DNA of 64,000 nt from Patellaria atrata CBS 101060 (taxonomy: Eukaryota > Ascomycota > Dothideomycetes > Patellariales > Patellariaceae), in NCBI GenBank assembly GCA_010093705.1, contig MU006101.1:543673-607672 (forward strand), read 5' to 3'. Positions 11,989 to 25,586 of this stretch are shown piece by piece. The position numbers were made by a program, and so were the translations under genes. The first letter of the stretch is position 1; every line of letters begins with the position of its first letter. A model generated the notes under the pieces. That model had not been told where the DNA came from and did not search any database. It worked only from the letters and a program-made list of their open reading frames with translations.

Positions 11989-13898
11989 ATGGCAGCACAA
12001 TACACGACTGTACCTGCTTCCGGGATCCCACTTGGGGCCTCCGACTCCAAGTTCCAGGAGTTCTCGGTGTCCGGATACACTCCCGTAACTTCTCCCTCTG
12101 GTACACCTTATCCTGGTGTTGTTTCGATACCCGCTTCACAGAATGCATACGTAAAGACGGGCTTCAAGCACCGATGGCGAGATCTCTCGAACCGGCTGTG
12201 GCTCTGGGAAGTCACCGCCTGCGCCATCTCACTTGTCTTCCTAGGAGCGGCATGCGGTACACTTGCAATGTACGATGGGAGAACGATTGATGAGTGGTTT
12301 CTACCGTGGAAGATCAATTCGGTGATTGCCTTATTTGTTACTCTCATGAAGACTTCAATGATGGTCCCGCTCGCTGCATCCATAAGTCAGATGAAGTGGC
12401 TTCACTTCAAGCAAAACAGGAAGTTAAAGGATATTGATACTTATGATCAGGCTAGTCGCGGGCCTATGGGTGCTTTTTTCCTCATCCTCAGTTTCAAAAT
12501 GAGGTAAGTGAGCCGAAACATAAAATTTCCCTTTATGAGTAGTGTTAATGAAAGATCAACAGGAGAATTGCTTGCCTTGGAGCATTGCTTGTCCTCGCGT
12601 CTCTAGCCATGGATACATTGACACAGAATGTCATCTCAATCCGCAGCAAGATATTCACATCATCCACTCCCAACGCGTGGGTTCCACGAGGGAACCTATA
12701 TAGTGTCTTTCTCCGGGGTTGGAGCGGTGACGACACGGATCCAGCCGCACCTATGGTTGCTTCTATCCTCGCGGGTTGGGTGTCCCAAGTCAGTTATGAG
12801 GACCTAACTGTTGTCGGCGTACCCAACGAGTGCCCGACCGGCAATTGTACCTTTCCCACCTTTCAGACTCTCGCTGTATGTAACCGCTGCTTAGAGGCCA
12901 CCGACCTCCTGTCAACGACGGAGGAAGGATTTGTCCTTCCGGATGGTCATGCGATGAACAACTACCGAGGTGTTCGGGGACGATTGAACCTTACCTCTAA
13001 TGCTATACTTCCAGAATACTCCAGACTACAACGAGACGATATTGGATTGCCTATTGCTCACATTGAAGCAATCTCCGATCCGACAGGTGCGGATAGAGCT
13101 TGGGCATCCGAATGTGCCTTGTACTGGTGCATCTTAGAATTCCAAACCCAAGTCCGGGACGGAAAGATCAATCAAATTGGTAATACCGCCCCATTATTAA
13201 CTAGACCGACAAGGAATGAAACCATTGCCGAATTGGTGCCGGAAGAGTGCTACATCGATGGTGAAGTTCACGATCCCCGTTCGGAAGAATGCGTCCATAG
13301 CGTTGGTCGCAGAGCTCACTTAGCCATCAAAAACTTCTTCATCAACAATGTACGAGGTTTTGTTGGAAACGATGGGTCGAAGTGGACTTCGACCAATCTT
13401 TTAGCGCAGTCGTTGTTTACGCATATTCTCCAAAAGGCTGGGAACAATCTTCACAACTCCCTAACCGCCACAGTTGGCAACATGACCACCTTCATGACGA
13501 ATAACGTCCGTCAACAACCAATCCAGACAGGTGATAACAACAAAGTCGAGGTGTATGGCGAGTACCATAAGGCTATGGGATACTCGGAACAGTACACTTC
13601 TTACTATCACATCCGTTGGGTGTATATGATCGCTCCCGCTGGTATCGTCGTCCTATCCGCACTCTTTTTCGTCCTGACCGTCCTGATGAGCCTCAACCAC
13701 CAACCGTGGAAGGCATCTTCGCTGGCTCTCCTCTTTCACGGTTTAGGCACCCGCGAGCGTCATGCTTTGGGTCCGGTAGCACGTATCGTGGACATGAAGG
13801 AAGCGGCCGAGAGCGTACACATGAAGATGGAAAACGCCTATGAGGGATTGAGACTTGTGAGTAAAGATTCATACGCAAGTGGTCGAGCTTCATCATAG
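11989..13898 (+). CDS. DUF3176-family multi-pass membrane protein
   Basis: Two exons (11989-12503, 12563-13898) join in frame into 616 residues. The order is that of fungal DUF3176 proteins: a Ser/Pro-rich cytosolic N-terminus of about 65 residues, then three membrane segments near 70-95, 105-130 and 175-195. A long extracytosolic part follows, with paired Cys (ECPTGNCTFP, then AVCNRCLE), and one C-terminal membrane segment lies near 540-565. Several NxT/S sequons fall in the long loop. The family is widespread in Pezizomycotina, often in large lineage-specific expansions, and has no established biochemical role. The intron sits inside the third membrane segment region and has a clear GTAAGT donor. 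Confidence 0.88.
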
Positions 13899-14899
13899 AA
13901 TGGTTCCTATCCCTTCCGTCAAAGGAGGTCCTGAGTTGTGGAACAGATCCTGGACATGGGTATCTGGCGTTCTGGAGAAGCGAGCTTGGTATTGATTTCA
14001 TGTGAATCATGTCGGATATATTAAAAGAAAGTACTGGCGTAAAAGTGCTAGAGGGAAGCTCAGTGTTATATTGTATACCATGTAGAGATTGCACGGAAAT
14101 CAACTGGACTTGTTACCGTGTACCATCTTTTCTCCTCTCATCTGATATACTTTCGCATCACATGCAATTTGCTGAACAAGTAGCGAACCATACCAGCAGA
14201 TATGTGTATTTCAGTAATTGAACGCTTCTCTTTCTCTTGAACTCCGTTCACAAAATTTGGGACATCTGGCCACATTTAACGTATCAACCAACCAACCGCT
14301 CTATTTTGGTATTCGTTGCTTTGAAGAAATATCATTCGGGCTAGGTTTGGACGATCCGACTTAAGACCAAGTAGATCAATCTTTACTCCTTGCCGTAGAA
14401 AGTTGAATACAGATGTCGTCGGTAGCTTGAATGTTGTTTCATCGTACCCCTCATCTAAGGTGGTGCGAGGTCATTGAAATCCCGAGCACCTTAAATTCCT
14501 TTTACCCGACGCACTCCAGGTTGGTCTTGCTTCGCTAGATGATGCAATGCAGTTGTTTATTCGATGTCGTGCAGAGTGCCTGAAGGTAGAATAGAGCCTT
14601 AAGGTGAGTCGGTCCGCGCAGCCGCAGAGCCGCCCACAATTACGACCACCGGCCAGTCTTCATCTAGATAAGTGTGTCCTGACGCCGCTTTGTTGTTTGC
14701 TTGGAGATAATGAAGCGAGCGAAGATGGAGGTGCGGGCGGTATATAATAAGTTTATGGGGACTTGCTCCGCTACGTTCTTGCTGGTTCGTGATATTACCG
14801 CTTACTACATCATTGATCCTAAAATAAGATAACCTCGGTGGGAGTTGCTGTCATTGCAAAACATACAACCATAAATCCACTACTGTAAACATTGGAAAA
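13899..14899. other. Spacer without a supported gene
   Basis: Contains the 3' flank of the DUF3176 gene and the presumed promoter of the SMP-30-like gene, with TATATAAT near 14750. No coding region is recognisable. Confidence 0.45.
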
Positions 14900-16097
14900 A
14901 TGAGTGAGGTTGAGCAACATACAATCACTGAGGTATGCACTCAGCAACGTAGCTTTGATTCATGGCAGAAGATCTTAACCTTTCCTATAGCCATGGCTCG
15001 ACGTCAAGTGCGAACTGGGCGAGGGGCCTTTCTGGGAAGAGGCCACGAATACCCTCCGATGGATCGATATTGTTACCAAGCACATTCATACTGTTGACCT
15101 CAACGAAGGACCTTCTTCGCACAAATCTGTCGCACAGCTTGACATCTCGATCGGGTGAGCTCCACTACCCTTTCGGGAAGGTGCGGAGAGACACCTCTGG
15201 TCGGGACAAGCTGATATGGAAATAGGTCGACTGCGGACATTGAGGGAAATGATGATGAATTTGTGTTTGGTGGCAAACATGGCTATGGGATCTTCAATCG
15301 AAAGACGGGGGAATATAGGTACATTAAGAAGGTGTGGACGGAAGAGGAGGTGGCCAAAGACTTCGAGAGACTGTAAGTTTGAAGAACCCACATCGAAGAC
15401 GGTTTTACTGATGGAATTCAAGATACCGCGGAAATGATGGAGGAGTAGACAGTCAGGGACGCTATTGGCTTGGAGTGATGAATGATCCTTTAGAGACCGA
15501 GTTCAAGGACGTGGGTATGTTTAGTTTCCAGACCCTCCGTCATCGTGTGCGCAATATGCAGATGGTATGCCTAACCCGCAATGTCTAGGAATTCTCTTTC
15601 GGCTTGACCCAGATTTGAGCTTGCACCGTGTGCTGACCGGCGTAACCATCCCAAACGGTATTTCCTGGACGAAGGACGACAAGACCATGTACTTCACGGA
15701 CTCACCAACGAAGACGATATGGGCATACGACTTTGATGCCCCTACAGGGTCAATCTCAAATAAACGTGCGTTCTACACAGTCGAAGAGGAAGGTCCCGGT
15801 GTTCCGGATGGACATGTGCTCGACGAAGAGGGCAACTTGTGGACCGCCTTACATGGGGTTGGAGAAGTGCGAAAGATCAGTCCTGAAGGCAAGTTGTTGT
15901 TGAAGATTTCCTTGCCAACCCGAGCGACGACATGCCCAGTGTTTTGCGGTGAGGACCTCTATATTACCAGTGCGAGCGAACACGATCCGGAAGGGCACCC
16001 CGAATCGGCAAAATATCAGGGGAATATGTTCAAATTTCACGCCGGGGTGAGAGGGGCACCGACGTACCGGTTCAAATATTCTGGGGAGAAGATCTGA
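14900..16097 (+). CDS. SMP-30/gluconolactonase/LRE-like protein (regucalcin family)
   Basis: Five exons (14900-14932, 14991-15154, 15226-15372, 15423-15514, 15589-16097) join in frame into 314 residues. The first exon encodes only 11 residues. The fold is a six-bladed beta-propeller that hydrolyses sugar lactones with a single divalent metal. Visible family marks are the metal-ligand Glu in CELGEGPFWE (about residues 18-27), RGNDGGVDSQGRYWLGVMND (Asn and Asp ligands), IPNGISWTKDDKTMYFTDS, and VPDGHVLDEEGNLW with its metal-ligand Asp. All four blocks are intact, so it is probably active. There is no signal peptide, so it should be cytosolic. The exact lactone cannot be read from sequence. The last intron contains an ATG that a naive ORF call would take as a start. 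Confidence 0.9.
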
Positions 16098-19000
16098 GTG
16101 TGTTGCGTAGCGCATGAAATTACGGGATATTGGTACCTTGGGTCCGTCCACGTACCGTAGAGGGCACGGAGATGAATCAGGTTCCTAAAAGGTCCGTTCT
16201 GATGAGATGAGTGAGTGATGAGCGCCTGGTCCATGGCCATTCGTCCTAAAGAAGAAAGTGATCGCAGATATCTTCCGCTTCTTTGTCAGGCTTCCCGTGC
16301 TCTGTATTTTGTTCCGTCTCTTGAAGTATTTCCAAGATCATGCATCGCCGTAGAAATGAAATCTGTAAGGGAAGAATGAAGACGAAAGAGTCATGCCCAA
16401 TTGCCCATTAAACTCAACTGCCGTGAACATGTATTCTCAGTGCCGTAGCCAGTAATCACAGACAGATATTTCATCACGAGAATGAGACAATTCTCCGACG
16501 TTAAGCATCTAGAACATGCAAAACGCTCAAAAAGAATGGGAAAAAAAGGTCTCCCAATTATTCTGGAGTAGGCATGTCATGCCAGACTCGAAGCATCCCC
16601 GCGCTCAGCGCGGCCATGGCTTTGTGGCAGCCATGAGCTGGAACATCTGGCAAACCGAGCGTGACCTTTGCCTGGTTGCTGTTCCGAATTGATTTTCTGC
16701 AGTGTTCGCATTGACCTTGAAAGTACCTTCGGTTACGCCGTACTCCGCAGGTACTTGTACAGTACATACCTGAGACCAAAAGGACCACCTGAGACCTCCA
16801 CACTTTGTGCAACGATCCCTCCCACACCCCCCAAATTCAAACCCACGAAGCCCACTGGTGACTGGCGCCTCATCAGCTGACACGCATTTCATGTACTCCA
16901 CCACACCAATCTGCACCCCGTCCTTGCAAGTCACATCACACAGCAGCAAAAGAACGTTTCACAACCGATGGAAAATGATGAATTATTTCGCGCACGACAA
17001 CCCCCGCTGTTCCGATGCGTGAAAACTGAAAAGTACTACATAAAGTCGTGTCAAATCGAAAGCCAATAGTTAATGATGAAATGGCGAAAAGAAAAACAAC
17101 AGTGCAAATCTTTTAGGGCAAACAGATAAGGGAATCCCTCCCCCAATTGCTGCGGTTACACAGCCGTCCGCAGCTAACGTCCTCGCGCCGCCGCCCGTCA
17201 TCTGGCAAGAGTTGCGGCCCTTCCTTTCCCCCCCAAGGGGTCAGCCGAAAAGAGCGGGAGCAGGGAACTCGAATTCGTCCTGAGACCAAGGTTAGCTTCT
17301 TCCAAGTTAGTGGAACCCGACAAGGTGGAATCGCGCGCTGGGCATGCAATGTGACGCCAAGGCATAGACTGACTCGAGGCAAAATTTGTCCCGTGCTTTC
17401 CTGATGTCCGTCATCGTTGATGACTTTGGACGAGATTACGGCGGTTTGGGAGCTCGGCGCGTGAACCGGGAGCATGGGATGGGAAGGATTGCGAACGGGC
17501 ACGGAGGCTAATTTGGCGGTAAGGGCGGTGGTGAGATCAAATTTAGGGCACGCACTTTTGGAACGACTTGGGAGTGGGGAAGGGGGAGAAGCAATTCGCA
17601 CGAAGAAGAGCTCGTGCTTGCTTGAAACAAATTTCCGGTTCTCGAAATCAGGGAGTTCTTTGAAAAATGGACTCCGAGAGCATTTTGATTGAATGGCTGA
17701 AATGCTTTTCGGTTTATGGGTTCCGGAAACACCCTTCTTTGACATATCTAAGAGATGACTGGGTTGGAGCGGCAGAGGATAAATAATGGGAAGAATGGCT
17801 GGTGAGTGTTGGAACCAGTGTCCTCCGCTGGAGGATGAGTACGGGATTGTACAGTACCTCTACCGTACCGAGCCGTCAAGCAAGTATCAGTACAACCTTG
17901 TACAAGCGTGCCCTAATCGGAGATAAACGAGCTATGAGATCACAGGCCAGAGCTTTTATCGTCTTTGGGGCTCCTGTCGTCTGTGCTTTGGTCATATTGA
18001 TTGAATTACATGAAAACTTGGAAATTACGGTGTAGGATCTAGTCAGCAAGAGCCACGTACAAGAATTTCGATGATGTGCGTTAACAGAGCGTAGATTCTA
18101 TAACCGATTGATCTTATTCAAGAGCTTTGTCAATGACTGCAATAATATGTGTGCAAGTTCTGACGGTTATTATCACGTTCAAAGGGCTTAAAGGTTTGGC
18201 GTAATTGAAAGGAGAAGATTGGAGAACAGGGTCAGTGTCTCAGTTGAGTACCTTGGTGTCGCTAACCTATTCTGAAATAGGGGAGAAATATTCAAATTGC
18301 TACTTGTACCGACTATCGAAATGATATCTAATATGATATTTGACGTCAAATACAGTAGCGGTCAGGATCCAGTATGATGACGATGGACATCAACCGTTTC
18401 CCAGAACCTCAGTTCGAAACACTGGATGGTTGCTTTTTGGCATAGCTCGCGTCTTTACCATGCACTTGGGAAAGGCTACCTCATCGTCGGAATAGACTCA
18501 GACGTTCCGAATTGCATTTTACAGTAGTGTGAATGCTCTAACGATTTCTTACAGAAGTGTTATCTGCTGAGGCGTTGAACGAGTCTGTGAAAGTGTCCAC
18601 ATTATCCAAATATGGTACTGACCTTCGTTTAATGCATGAATACTGCGTCAATTTAAGATGTGTCGTCGGATCAGATCTTGGACTCTAAAAACAATACATT
18701 ACTGTTCTCTTTGAATAATTTGAAGAATGGACTGGAACTCAGTGGATGTCAAACAACGTACAGTTATCGTGCGAGTATCTATTATGCATCCGGCTTATTA
18801 CTAAAGGTTGTGTAATATATTAGAAAATTAGCTGTAACAGTTGTACGGTCATCACTTTACAGTTCATAATGACTTTTGATATACACTATCTCTTCGTGTG
18901 GGGTCCAATCTAATTATGTACGGTAGGTATCCGAGGAGACTTCAGCGTAACCTAAAGATAAGGTACTTTACTCTACCTCACCTACAGGATTGTACTGTAC

Positions 19001-22000
19001 TGTCCTGCATCTGAGTTCGGTTGTGAGTGTACTCTTACCTAGTAAGCAAAGTGCTAGTTGTATCCATAATACAGCACAAGCGAAATACCGTACCTACATG
19101 GTACAAAAGTACAGCGTATTTGTACTTGCACGGTATAAAGTAAGCTCTGCAGTTAAGTACGAAGCGGCTCGGCTAGTCCTTCGCGATGCCGTCTCATCAT
19201 TCCTTCGGGGGGAGCGGCAAGGCGAACTAAAGACTTCCCTCTCTCAAAGCGGCCATCCGATCAGACCCAGCTTGCCAGGGCGGGCAGGATGACCATGGTA
19301 CTGGGGCTAGTGCTAGTCCCGGAAGAGAGCTTTGGCTTTCCTCGTTAGTGCTGCGTTAAAGCGTGTCACGTTTTTCCCTCGCGTGGCCTTGCTGTTGGTG
19401 CTCCCTTGTAAAACCAGTACGGATTCTCCTCCCCGAAAGTCAATTCAGCACCTCAGCAACAAATTGCGGTGGACAACTTTGCAAGCATCAGGTCTGTACG
19501 ACGCTGGAAAGATAAGTGTCATCTCTATTCTCTAAACTCAAGCACAATTGCCGTTTTTAGCCTCGAAAGATCCGATGCTGATTAAAAACAGTAAGGTAGT
19601 GCGGCCGCATACCAGTAAGACCACGTGTTTGCGGCGCGAACCGCCCACGACCGTACCCAAGCAAAGCCATCCCTTTAGGGACAAGAAGATTTGCTACGTA
19701 AAACCGACGGATTAGGGAAGCACAACTGTATACCGCACTCGACCCTTAGATTCGATAGTGTTTATCGTATATGTACTTCGTACTCTAGGACATACGAAAT
19801 ATCAAAAGAGTATGGAAATTTAGAACCGAGAGCAAATATCACGACTTGGTTACGATGTAAACCACAAAAGGCAGGTGTATGCCTTGCCACGCTTGCCTCC
19901 CGTTGTCTTCGATATCGGCTCGTTAGTATCTTACTCTCCCCACCATCGATACCATCCTTCTCCAGACCTCAACATTCACCACAAGGGCAAAGAAATGAAT
20001 CCTAAAGGCGGCCGCTCGTCCGTGCTATCGTCTACTGCTCCTGTTTGTTTTGCATCGGATCCGTCATGCATAAGTACAGCGCAGGCGTGCATTATCATCT
20101 TATTATTGGCAAGAAGGGCTTGGAATTTGGATTTGGGAGGGCAACGGGATGAGGGGTAGAGGGGGGAAATATGCATCAGTTAGTTCTAGTGTAGAAAAAT
20201 TTGAGACTTGTCAATAATAATAATGCTACAGTATTAGCTACATATGCAAGAAAATAATGCTGTTACGCATGTAAGTCTGGAGAAGAAGCAGCCAATGGAA
20301 AAATTCGGTTTAAAGTGCAAAATTCAGTTGCAGACCACTCAACGCCGGTCAAATTATCGGACGGTGTGGACGAGCAGCAGTTGTAAAAACTTGCAGCACA
20401 GCAAAATCCGGCACATGATCAAATGTGCAATGCGGCAGGGATGCATTAGTCCAATGAACTGGCCATGTTAAATGCAACGACCGATTTTAAAAAATTAGAA
20501 CAACAAGTCGACGACAACCACGTCGCATCCTGCGAAACCATCCAGACGCTTGTCTTGTCAATCGGGCAACTCACAACCGTCCCACACACCACCATCACCG
20601 TGAGCATCTATCCATACGCGCCGTTTTCGATCTTACTCGCATTATTCTAGATTTGTGTCGTGCTTAAAGTGCGTTGTCCTTTGAAGAAAGAGGGCACGGA
20701 AGTTGATATTCAAATGCGGAGAATGATACCCCTGGATCCCCACGGAGTGACATCGGATACGTATCTTGTGCACTAGAAAGGTGCCTGAATCCCACAACTG
20801 TTGGTCGGAGTCGAAAGATTCGCAATTTCCCAGACGGCCGCTTGTCTCTTATTTGGGCTTGATCCTCGATAACGTTGATGGCGTTTCTCAGATTCCCTGA
20901 CCCGAGCACGCAAGCGGCTGGCCCTGCTCCGACAGGTTGGCTATATTATTCAACGCCCACGGTCTAAAACAATAATAAATAATCTTGACCCTTGACGTTG
21001 CTAATTCGAGCTTCCGCATCATCCCAACTACCAATTTTGTGAGAGGTGTGCTTGACTAACAATTACAGATCTTAATTGATACTTGTATCCCCCTTTCCCC
21101 ACGAAAGGGGTGTCACCCAGGGGGCGCATCATGTAGATCTTGTTCAGGGATGCAGGCGCGAGTAATGGCACCACCGGCTATTGTAGGGCCAGCAGAGATC
21201 CTGGAATGACCGGGACAGGGCGAATTAGCTGGCTCTAACTTGCTGCCCGACGTCTGCTATGCATGTCGTCATCCGCGCCTTCTTTGCTTATCAGGAGAAG
21301 TGTGCAGGATCCAATCTATCCTGAATGTACTCTTATGACAGCCTATGCCTGTCATCGCCGAACGCAAGGCTGACAAAGGACCTTTCATGAGCCAGATGTG
21401 ACTGCGGTAAGGGGTGCATCGCTGCTCTTCAGTTTTGGGAGCTCCATCGCCTCAGGTGCACTTAAGTATATATAATTTCTACTACAGGAACATGCTTGAA
21501 TCTACATCAAGGGATCTTCATACCCTACTCCGAATTGTTGGGGTTTACCGTCTTTGAATTAAATGGCTATAAGGGACGTTTGGGCCCATCTTCGTCCGTC
21601 CGAAGTTGATATTAACTGCAGATCAATGGGAACCGTACACACCGCGGAATGATTGCAAGCAAGACAATCAAGCAAGCCATATCGATATCTTGACAAAGAA
21701 AAAAAGATAACTTCGACTTGTCATGGGAGAAAGCAATCATGAGCTTGGGGTTATCCCGCATTTTCGTCCCCTTTCAGTGCCATAGCATATGATCTTTAAT
21801 ATCGTAAAGGTAAATTGTAATTGCGTGGAGGAGAAAAGAAGTCCGGCGAGAGCAGAGTGGTCAAAGTGGAGAATAATACACCAAGAACCATACTCAGATA
21901 TCAGACCATTATTGGACCCTTTGGACCCTCATGAACAGCAATTTGTAGAGGGCTATACCCGGTGAATTCATGCAGATGTCGAATTGTCAACGACAAATAC

Positions 22001-23942
22001 CTTGATGCAGCAATTGCCACCAACGTAGACCACCAGGCTGTCTAGGCGCAACGTTGCTGTGCAAGTCACGTCCGAGCAAGCGCGGGGACCGCATAAGTGT
22101 GCGATCGTGGACTGCAGCAGTGTCCAAGCATTCACGAGACTAAAAGTATGAAAATAATGTCCACGATGTGGCGAGTTTGTTGACTGAAATTCTCTGAATC
22201 TGATACGAAGGCAAAGCAAATCTGGACGGCGAGGTGTTCCAGAAAACCTGACAACGGCGATGCGACATGCCCGCATGTGCAAAAGTAGATGACATCTGGA
22301 AAATTGAGGGTTCGAGCAAAAGAAAAGAAGGCTGGCTAGGACTCTTTGCGGAAGAACTTTCTCTTACCCAAGCGAAAGGACGAGGGCTGGACGACCCCGA
22401 GACTGTTCGTTTCTCGAAGCCGTTTTTTCCCAACGCCCCCAAGCGGCCTAAAACCCCGAATGCCATCAGGAAGAGCAGCATCAGCCTTCAGTACCGGTTT
22501 GAATATTACGGGTATTTAACAGTTATACGGTTTACGTTGACGTACCTTGGTCATAGCTGTAGGGCCTTCCCTCTGCATATCACCCCCGTAAACCACACAA
22601 TACATCCCTGTTGCTGTTCTGATGCTTCCTTCAGGAAATCCTCATCACGATCATCTTTGCATTATTGGAGCAATGTCGGTTTGATATTGGATTTTCCTCG
22701 AGCTTGGGTACAGTACGGATGGAGAATAATTTGGAGCAACTTTTAGCAGTCAATTTTCTGGCTCTCCCAAACTCTTACCGGAGTTCGTGGTACAGTACGT
22801 ACTCGTATGGTGAGGTGGCCACCGTCTTGTTATTTTTGTACTGTACTTTTATTTACAGTTGTCCCAATTAATCTTCTCGTCGAAAAAGAGGGTTGGTGGT
22901 CGATCATAGAACTAGATGGGCCAAGCAAACGTTTGTCTTTCCAAGTTCCAACAAGGGGGAACTGTACTTGTACCTTATTAGGTTCACCATTCTGGACTAG
23001 GCGGAACATTTCCCAGCGTCGCACCATGCAACAAATTCACTTGAATCTACTACTCAGAAAGTCAGAAACATGACATGGGTTCTACTTTTGTTCTCGAAAG
23101 GCAGGGAGACCTCCCGTGTGCCGCGCAGGCCCAAAACCCACCTAGGACGCATGGGTCTTTCCAATCCGCTTTGCATCTGCAGCTCTGCTTCCGCGAACGC
23201 AGCTAAATGACCAGCGCCTTTCGGTCAGCAGAGACATCAACAGCGGTGCAGTACTTAGCTTGCTCTACTATAGCCATGGGAAGTATGATGTGCGTTCTTC
23301 TCTCTACCGCCTGTTCACTTTGCAGGGGGTGGAAGCCTTTCCTGTAAAGAACCAGCTGATAGATGTGATCGGAATCATACACCGCTGTTATATCAGTGGC
23401 TGCTACCCCAGCAATCACCTCTTTGTTGCTTGAAAGGCCTTCTATTACCACCATTAGCAACCCTATGCGCTTCTTCCCACCACTCAACACTTCCAATTCT
23501 CCATCTGTCTGGTACTTCTCATTCTCACAACTTGTCTTTAACTTTTACCGCCCCTCATAGTCTGAGTATACTTGGTTGTTGAGAAAGATGGTTTGACACC
23601 GCTGACCTTGCTCTAATCCGGTATTGTCCTCCTACGCGAGTTGATCGTACCCGAGCTGCCACCACCCGCTTGACTTTCCATTCACTCGGGACGCTTAAGA
23701 GACGTCCCGCATCATCATTCAAAGTGGCTACCACAGGATACGCAGTTCATTATAGCCACAGTCCTTACCGGAGTCATTTTCCCCACAGTTATTCGACTAC
23801 ACCAACTACATTTGAAATCCGTCTTGCAGATATTAAACCACGACTTCAAGATCCTCTCGAATTGCGACGAGAAGACGGCTCGGAAAGTCGAGGCCGATGG
23901 TCGGGACGAGAACACGGGGAGAGCTTCGAGGACGGGACTCGG
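16098..23942. other. Gene desert of 7.8 kb
   Basis: Nothing here can be supported as a gene. The longest open frame (17113-17745, minus, 210 codons) is low-complexity without domains. A minus-strand frame at 22140-22481 starts with a hydrophobic run (MLLFLMAFGVLG) but has no other support. GTACTGTAC/GTACAGTAC motifs lie at 16757, 17849, 18992, 22708, 22790 and 22838. Composition varies, with GC-richer patches near 17150-17600 and 19150-19450. The stretch after about 23500 is probably the leader and promoter of the bZIP gene. Confidence 0.5.
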
Positions 23943-25586
23943 ATGTCGCAGCAGCGAGATGGTCATGCCCCAGGCCCTCAACCCAGCTCTACAAGCAGTG
24001 GCGGATACAACAGACCAACTACAGCATCTCATGTATCACCCTCGACCACGCACTCACCCGTCCATCCATTCCAGGGAAATTTGAACCGAGAAGACCGTAT
24101 GGATGACCGTCATCCCGTTCCCTCTGTACCTCGAAACGTGAACGGATCTCCAAGGACAATGAACCGAACAAGCGCTCCTTCAAGGCCTGGTGGACTCGAG
24201 TCGATTCTGAACCCAGCAGCTGCTGACTTCCCTGAGCAACGCGGTAGCAGAAGGCGAAGTGCAGCGCAAATGGAAACCCCGTCCCCCTCAGAACCTACTC
24301 CGAGATCCTTAGCTGGACCACTAAACCGTACTTTTAATGTTGAACCCGGATCTCAAGATCCTTCGGAGAGAAATAACGCATCAAGGAAGATACTTACTCC
24401 TCGGTCTCCAGCTATCCACAGGACGCAGAGTCTCGGGATGATACGACCTCCAACGGGGACCATTGATGCCCATCAGTCGCCTTTTTTATCACCTTTAAAC
24501 AGGAGCTACGTACCGGAACCTGGGATGGGAAACATACCGCTTCTTCCTACTCCTCCTGCGGCTCAACGAACGGGATACCATTTCCCGCTTCCTACAGCAC
24601 CAACTCAGCCAATCCACCCAACAAGCCGTAGAGCAAGCATTGTCCAGCAGTCGGCGAGTGCAAGCCCTGCCACGTCCTATTCCTCTTATGGACCTACTGC
24701 TCACACATCCCCAGCTTTACTACCGCAAGGTTCTGCGTCTACTCCTCTTGGGTCACGTTACTCGTCTCATCGTAATACTCCAAGTGCTCCACCACCCGTC
24801 AGCATGCCGGAATCAGCAATGGAGAGTCCACGGCGATATGGAATTCCAATGGCATCAAATAATACTACATCCTACCAGATTCTTACTGTTGATACTCAAC
24901 AAGGCCCCGTGCAACTTCCGGTGGACGTTCAAGCCGCATCAAAGGTTGCTGATGAGAAACGTAGGCGAAATGCTGGAGCTTCTGCACGTTTTCGAGCTCG
25001 TCGTAAGGAAAAGGAAAAAGAAGCGTCTGCTACCATCTCCCGGCTTGAACAGGATGTCAAAAACGCCCTTGAAGACGCGGATTTCTACAGACAAGAACGG
25101 GATCGCCTTGCAGAGGCACTATATCAAACTCCTGGAGGCGACAGACACTTCCCTAGGCCACAATCCCCTCGCCATACTCGCCGTGTCTCTATCGCCACAA
25201 GCGCCGCCGGTACGGGTTCCACTAGTGGCAGTGTAACTGGTCCTTACTCCGATTACAAAGATCGACGCGGCAGCGTTGATACCGATCGAAATGTACGAAG
25301 ACGAACCAGCTCTTACGCTGTATCAACCGCACAGCAAGCTTCGTCATCTGGTCAACAGGGATATACAAATCCAGCTTTTTCCCAAATTGCAGCATCTGGG
25401 TCATTAGACCAAGCACCACATCCTCAAGGCCCCCAACCTCATAGTTACTCCCATTCAACTCAACACCAATCATCACAGCACCCTCCGATGCTGTATGGTC
25501 CTCACGAGACGTCCTCATCCGCAGTGGAACGGCTTGAGCATGAGAAAGCCTGGGCTTCCGGTCAAGGTCGCGGAAGCCACCGATAA
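23943..25586 (+). CDS. bZIP transcription factor
   Basis: A single-exon nuclear regulator. The basic region at about residues 337-360 reads KRRRNAGASARFRARRKE, with the N-x2-A-S-A-R-F-R core seen in CYS3/Met4-type bZIPs. A leucine-zipper coiled coil follows (about 360-395, ISRLEQDV..ALEDADFY). Everything else is disordered, rich in Pro, Ser, Thr and Gln, as in fungal activators. I chose Met at 23943 (547 residues). The same frame is open back to an ATG at 23670, which would add 91 residues of unremarkable sequence, so the start is uncertain. The Arg pattern suggests a sulphur-regulator-like DNA specificity, but this is inference. Confidence 0.88.
   Translation: MSQQRDGHAPGPQPSSTSSGGYNRPTTASHVSPSTTHSPVHPFQGNLNREDRMDDRHPVPSVPRNVNGSPRTMNRTSAPSRPGGLESILNPAAADFPEQRGSRRRSAAQMETPSPSEPTPRSLAGPLNRTFNVEPGSQDPSERNNASRKILTPRSPAIHRTQSLGMIRPPTGTIDAHQSPFLSPLNRSYVPEPGMGNIPLLPTPPAAQRTGYHFPLPTAPTQPIHPTSRRASIVQQSASASPATSYSSYGPTAHTSPALLPQGSASTPLGSRYSSHRNTPSAPPPVSMPESAMESPRRYGIPMASNNTTSYQILTVDTQQGPVQLPVDVQAASKVADEKRRRNAGASARFRARRKEKEKEASATISRLEQDVKNALEDADFYRQERDRLAEALYQTPGGDRHFPRPQSPRHTRRVSIATSAAGTGSTSGSVTGPYSDYKDRRGSVDTDRNVRRRTSSYAVSTAQQASSSGQQGYTNPAFSQIAASGSLDQAPHPQGPQPHSYSHSTQHQSSQHPPMLYGPHETSSSAVERLEHEKAWASGQGRGSHR

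Noticed and set aside
17113-17745. A 210-codon minus-strand frame
   Set aside because: No domain, low-complexity Pro/Ser/Arg composition, no splice partners; the GC-rich patch explains the lack of stops.
23670-23942. Extended N-terminus of the bZIP gene
   Set aside because: The 91 extra codons look like leader sequence; Met at 23943 is followed at once by the typical disordered start. Not excluded.
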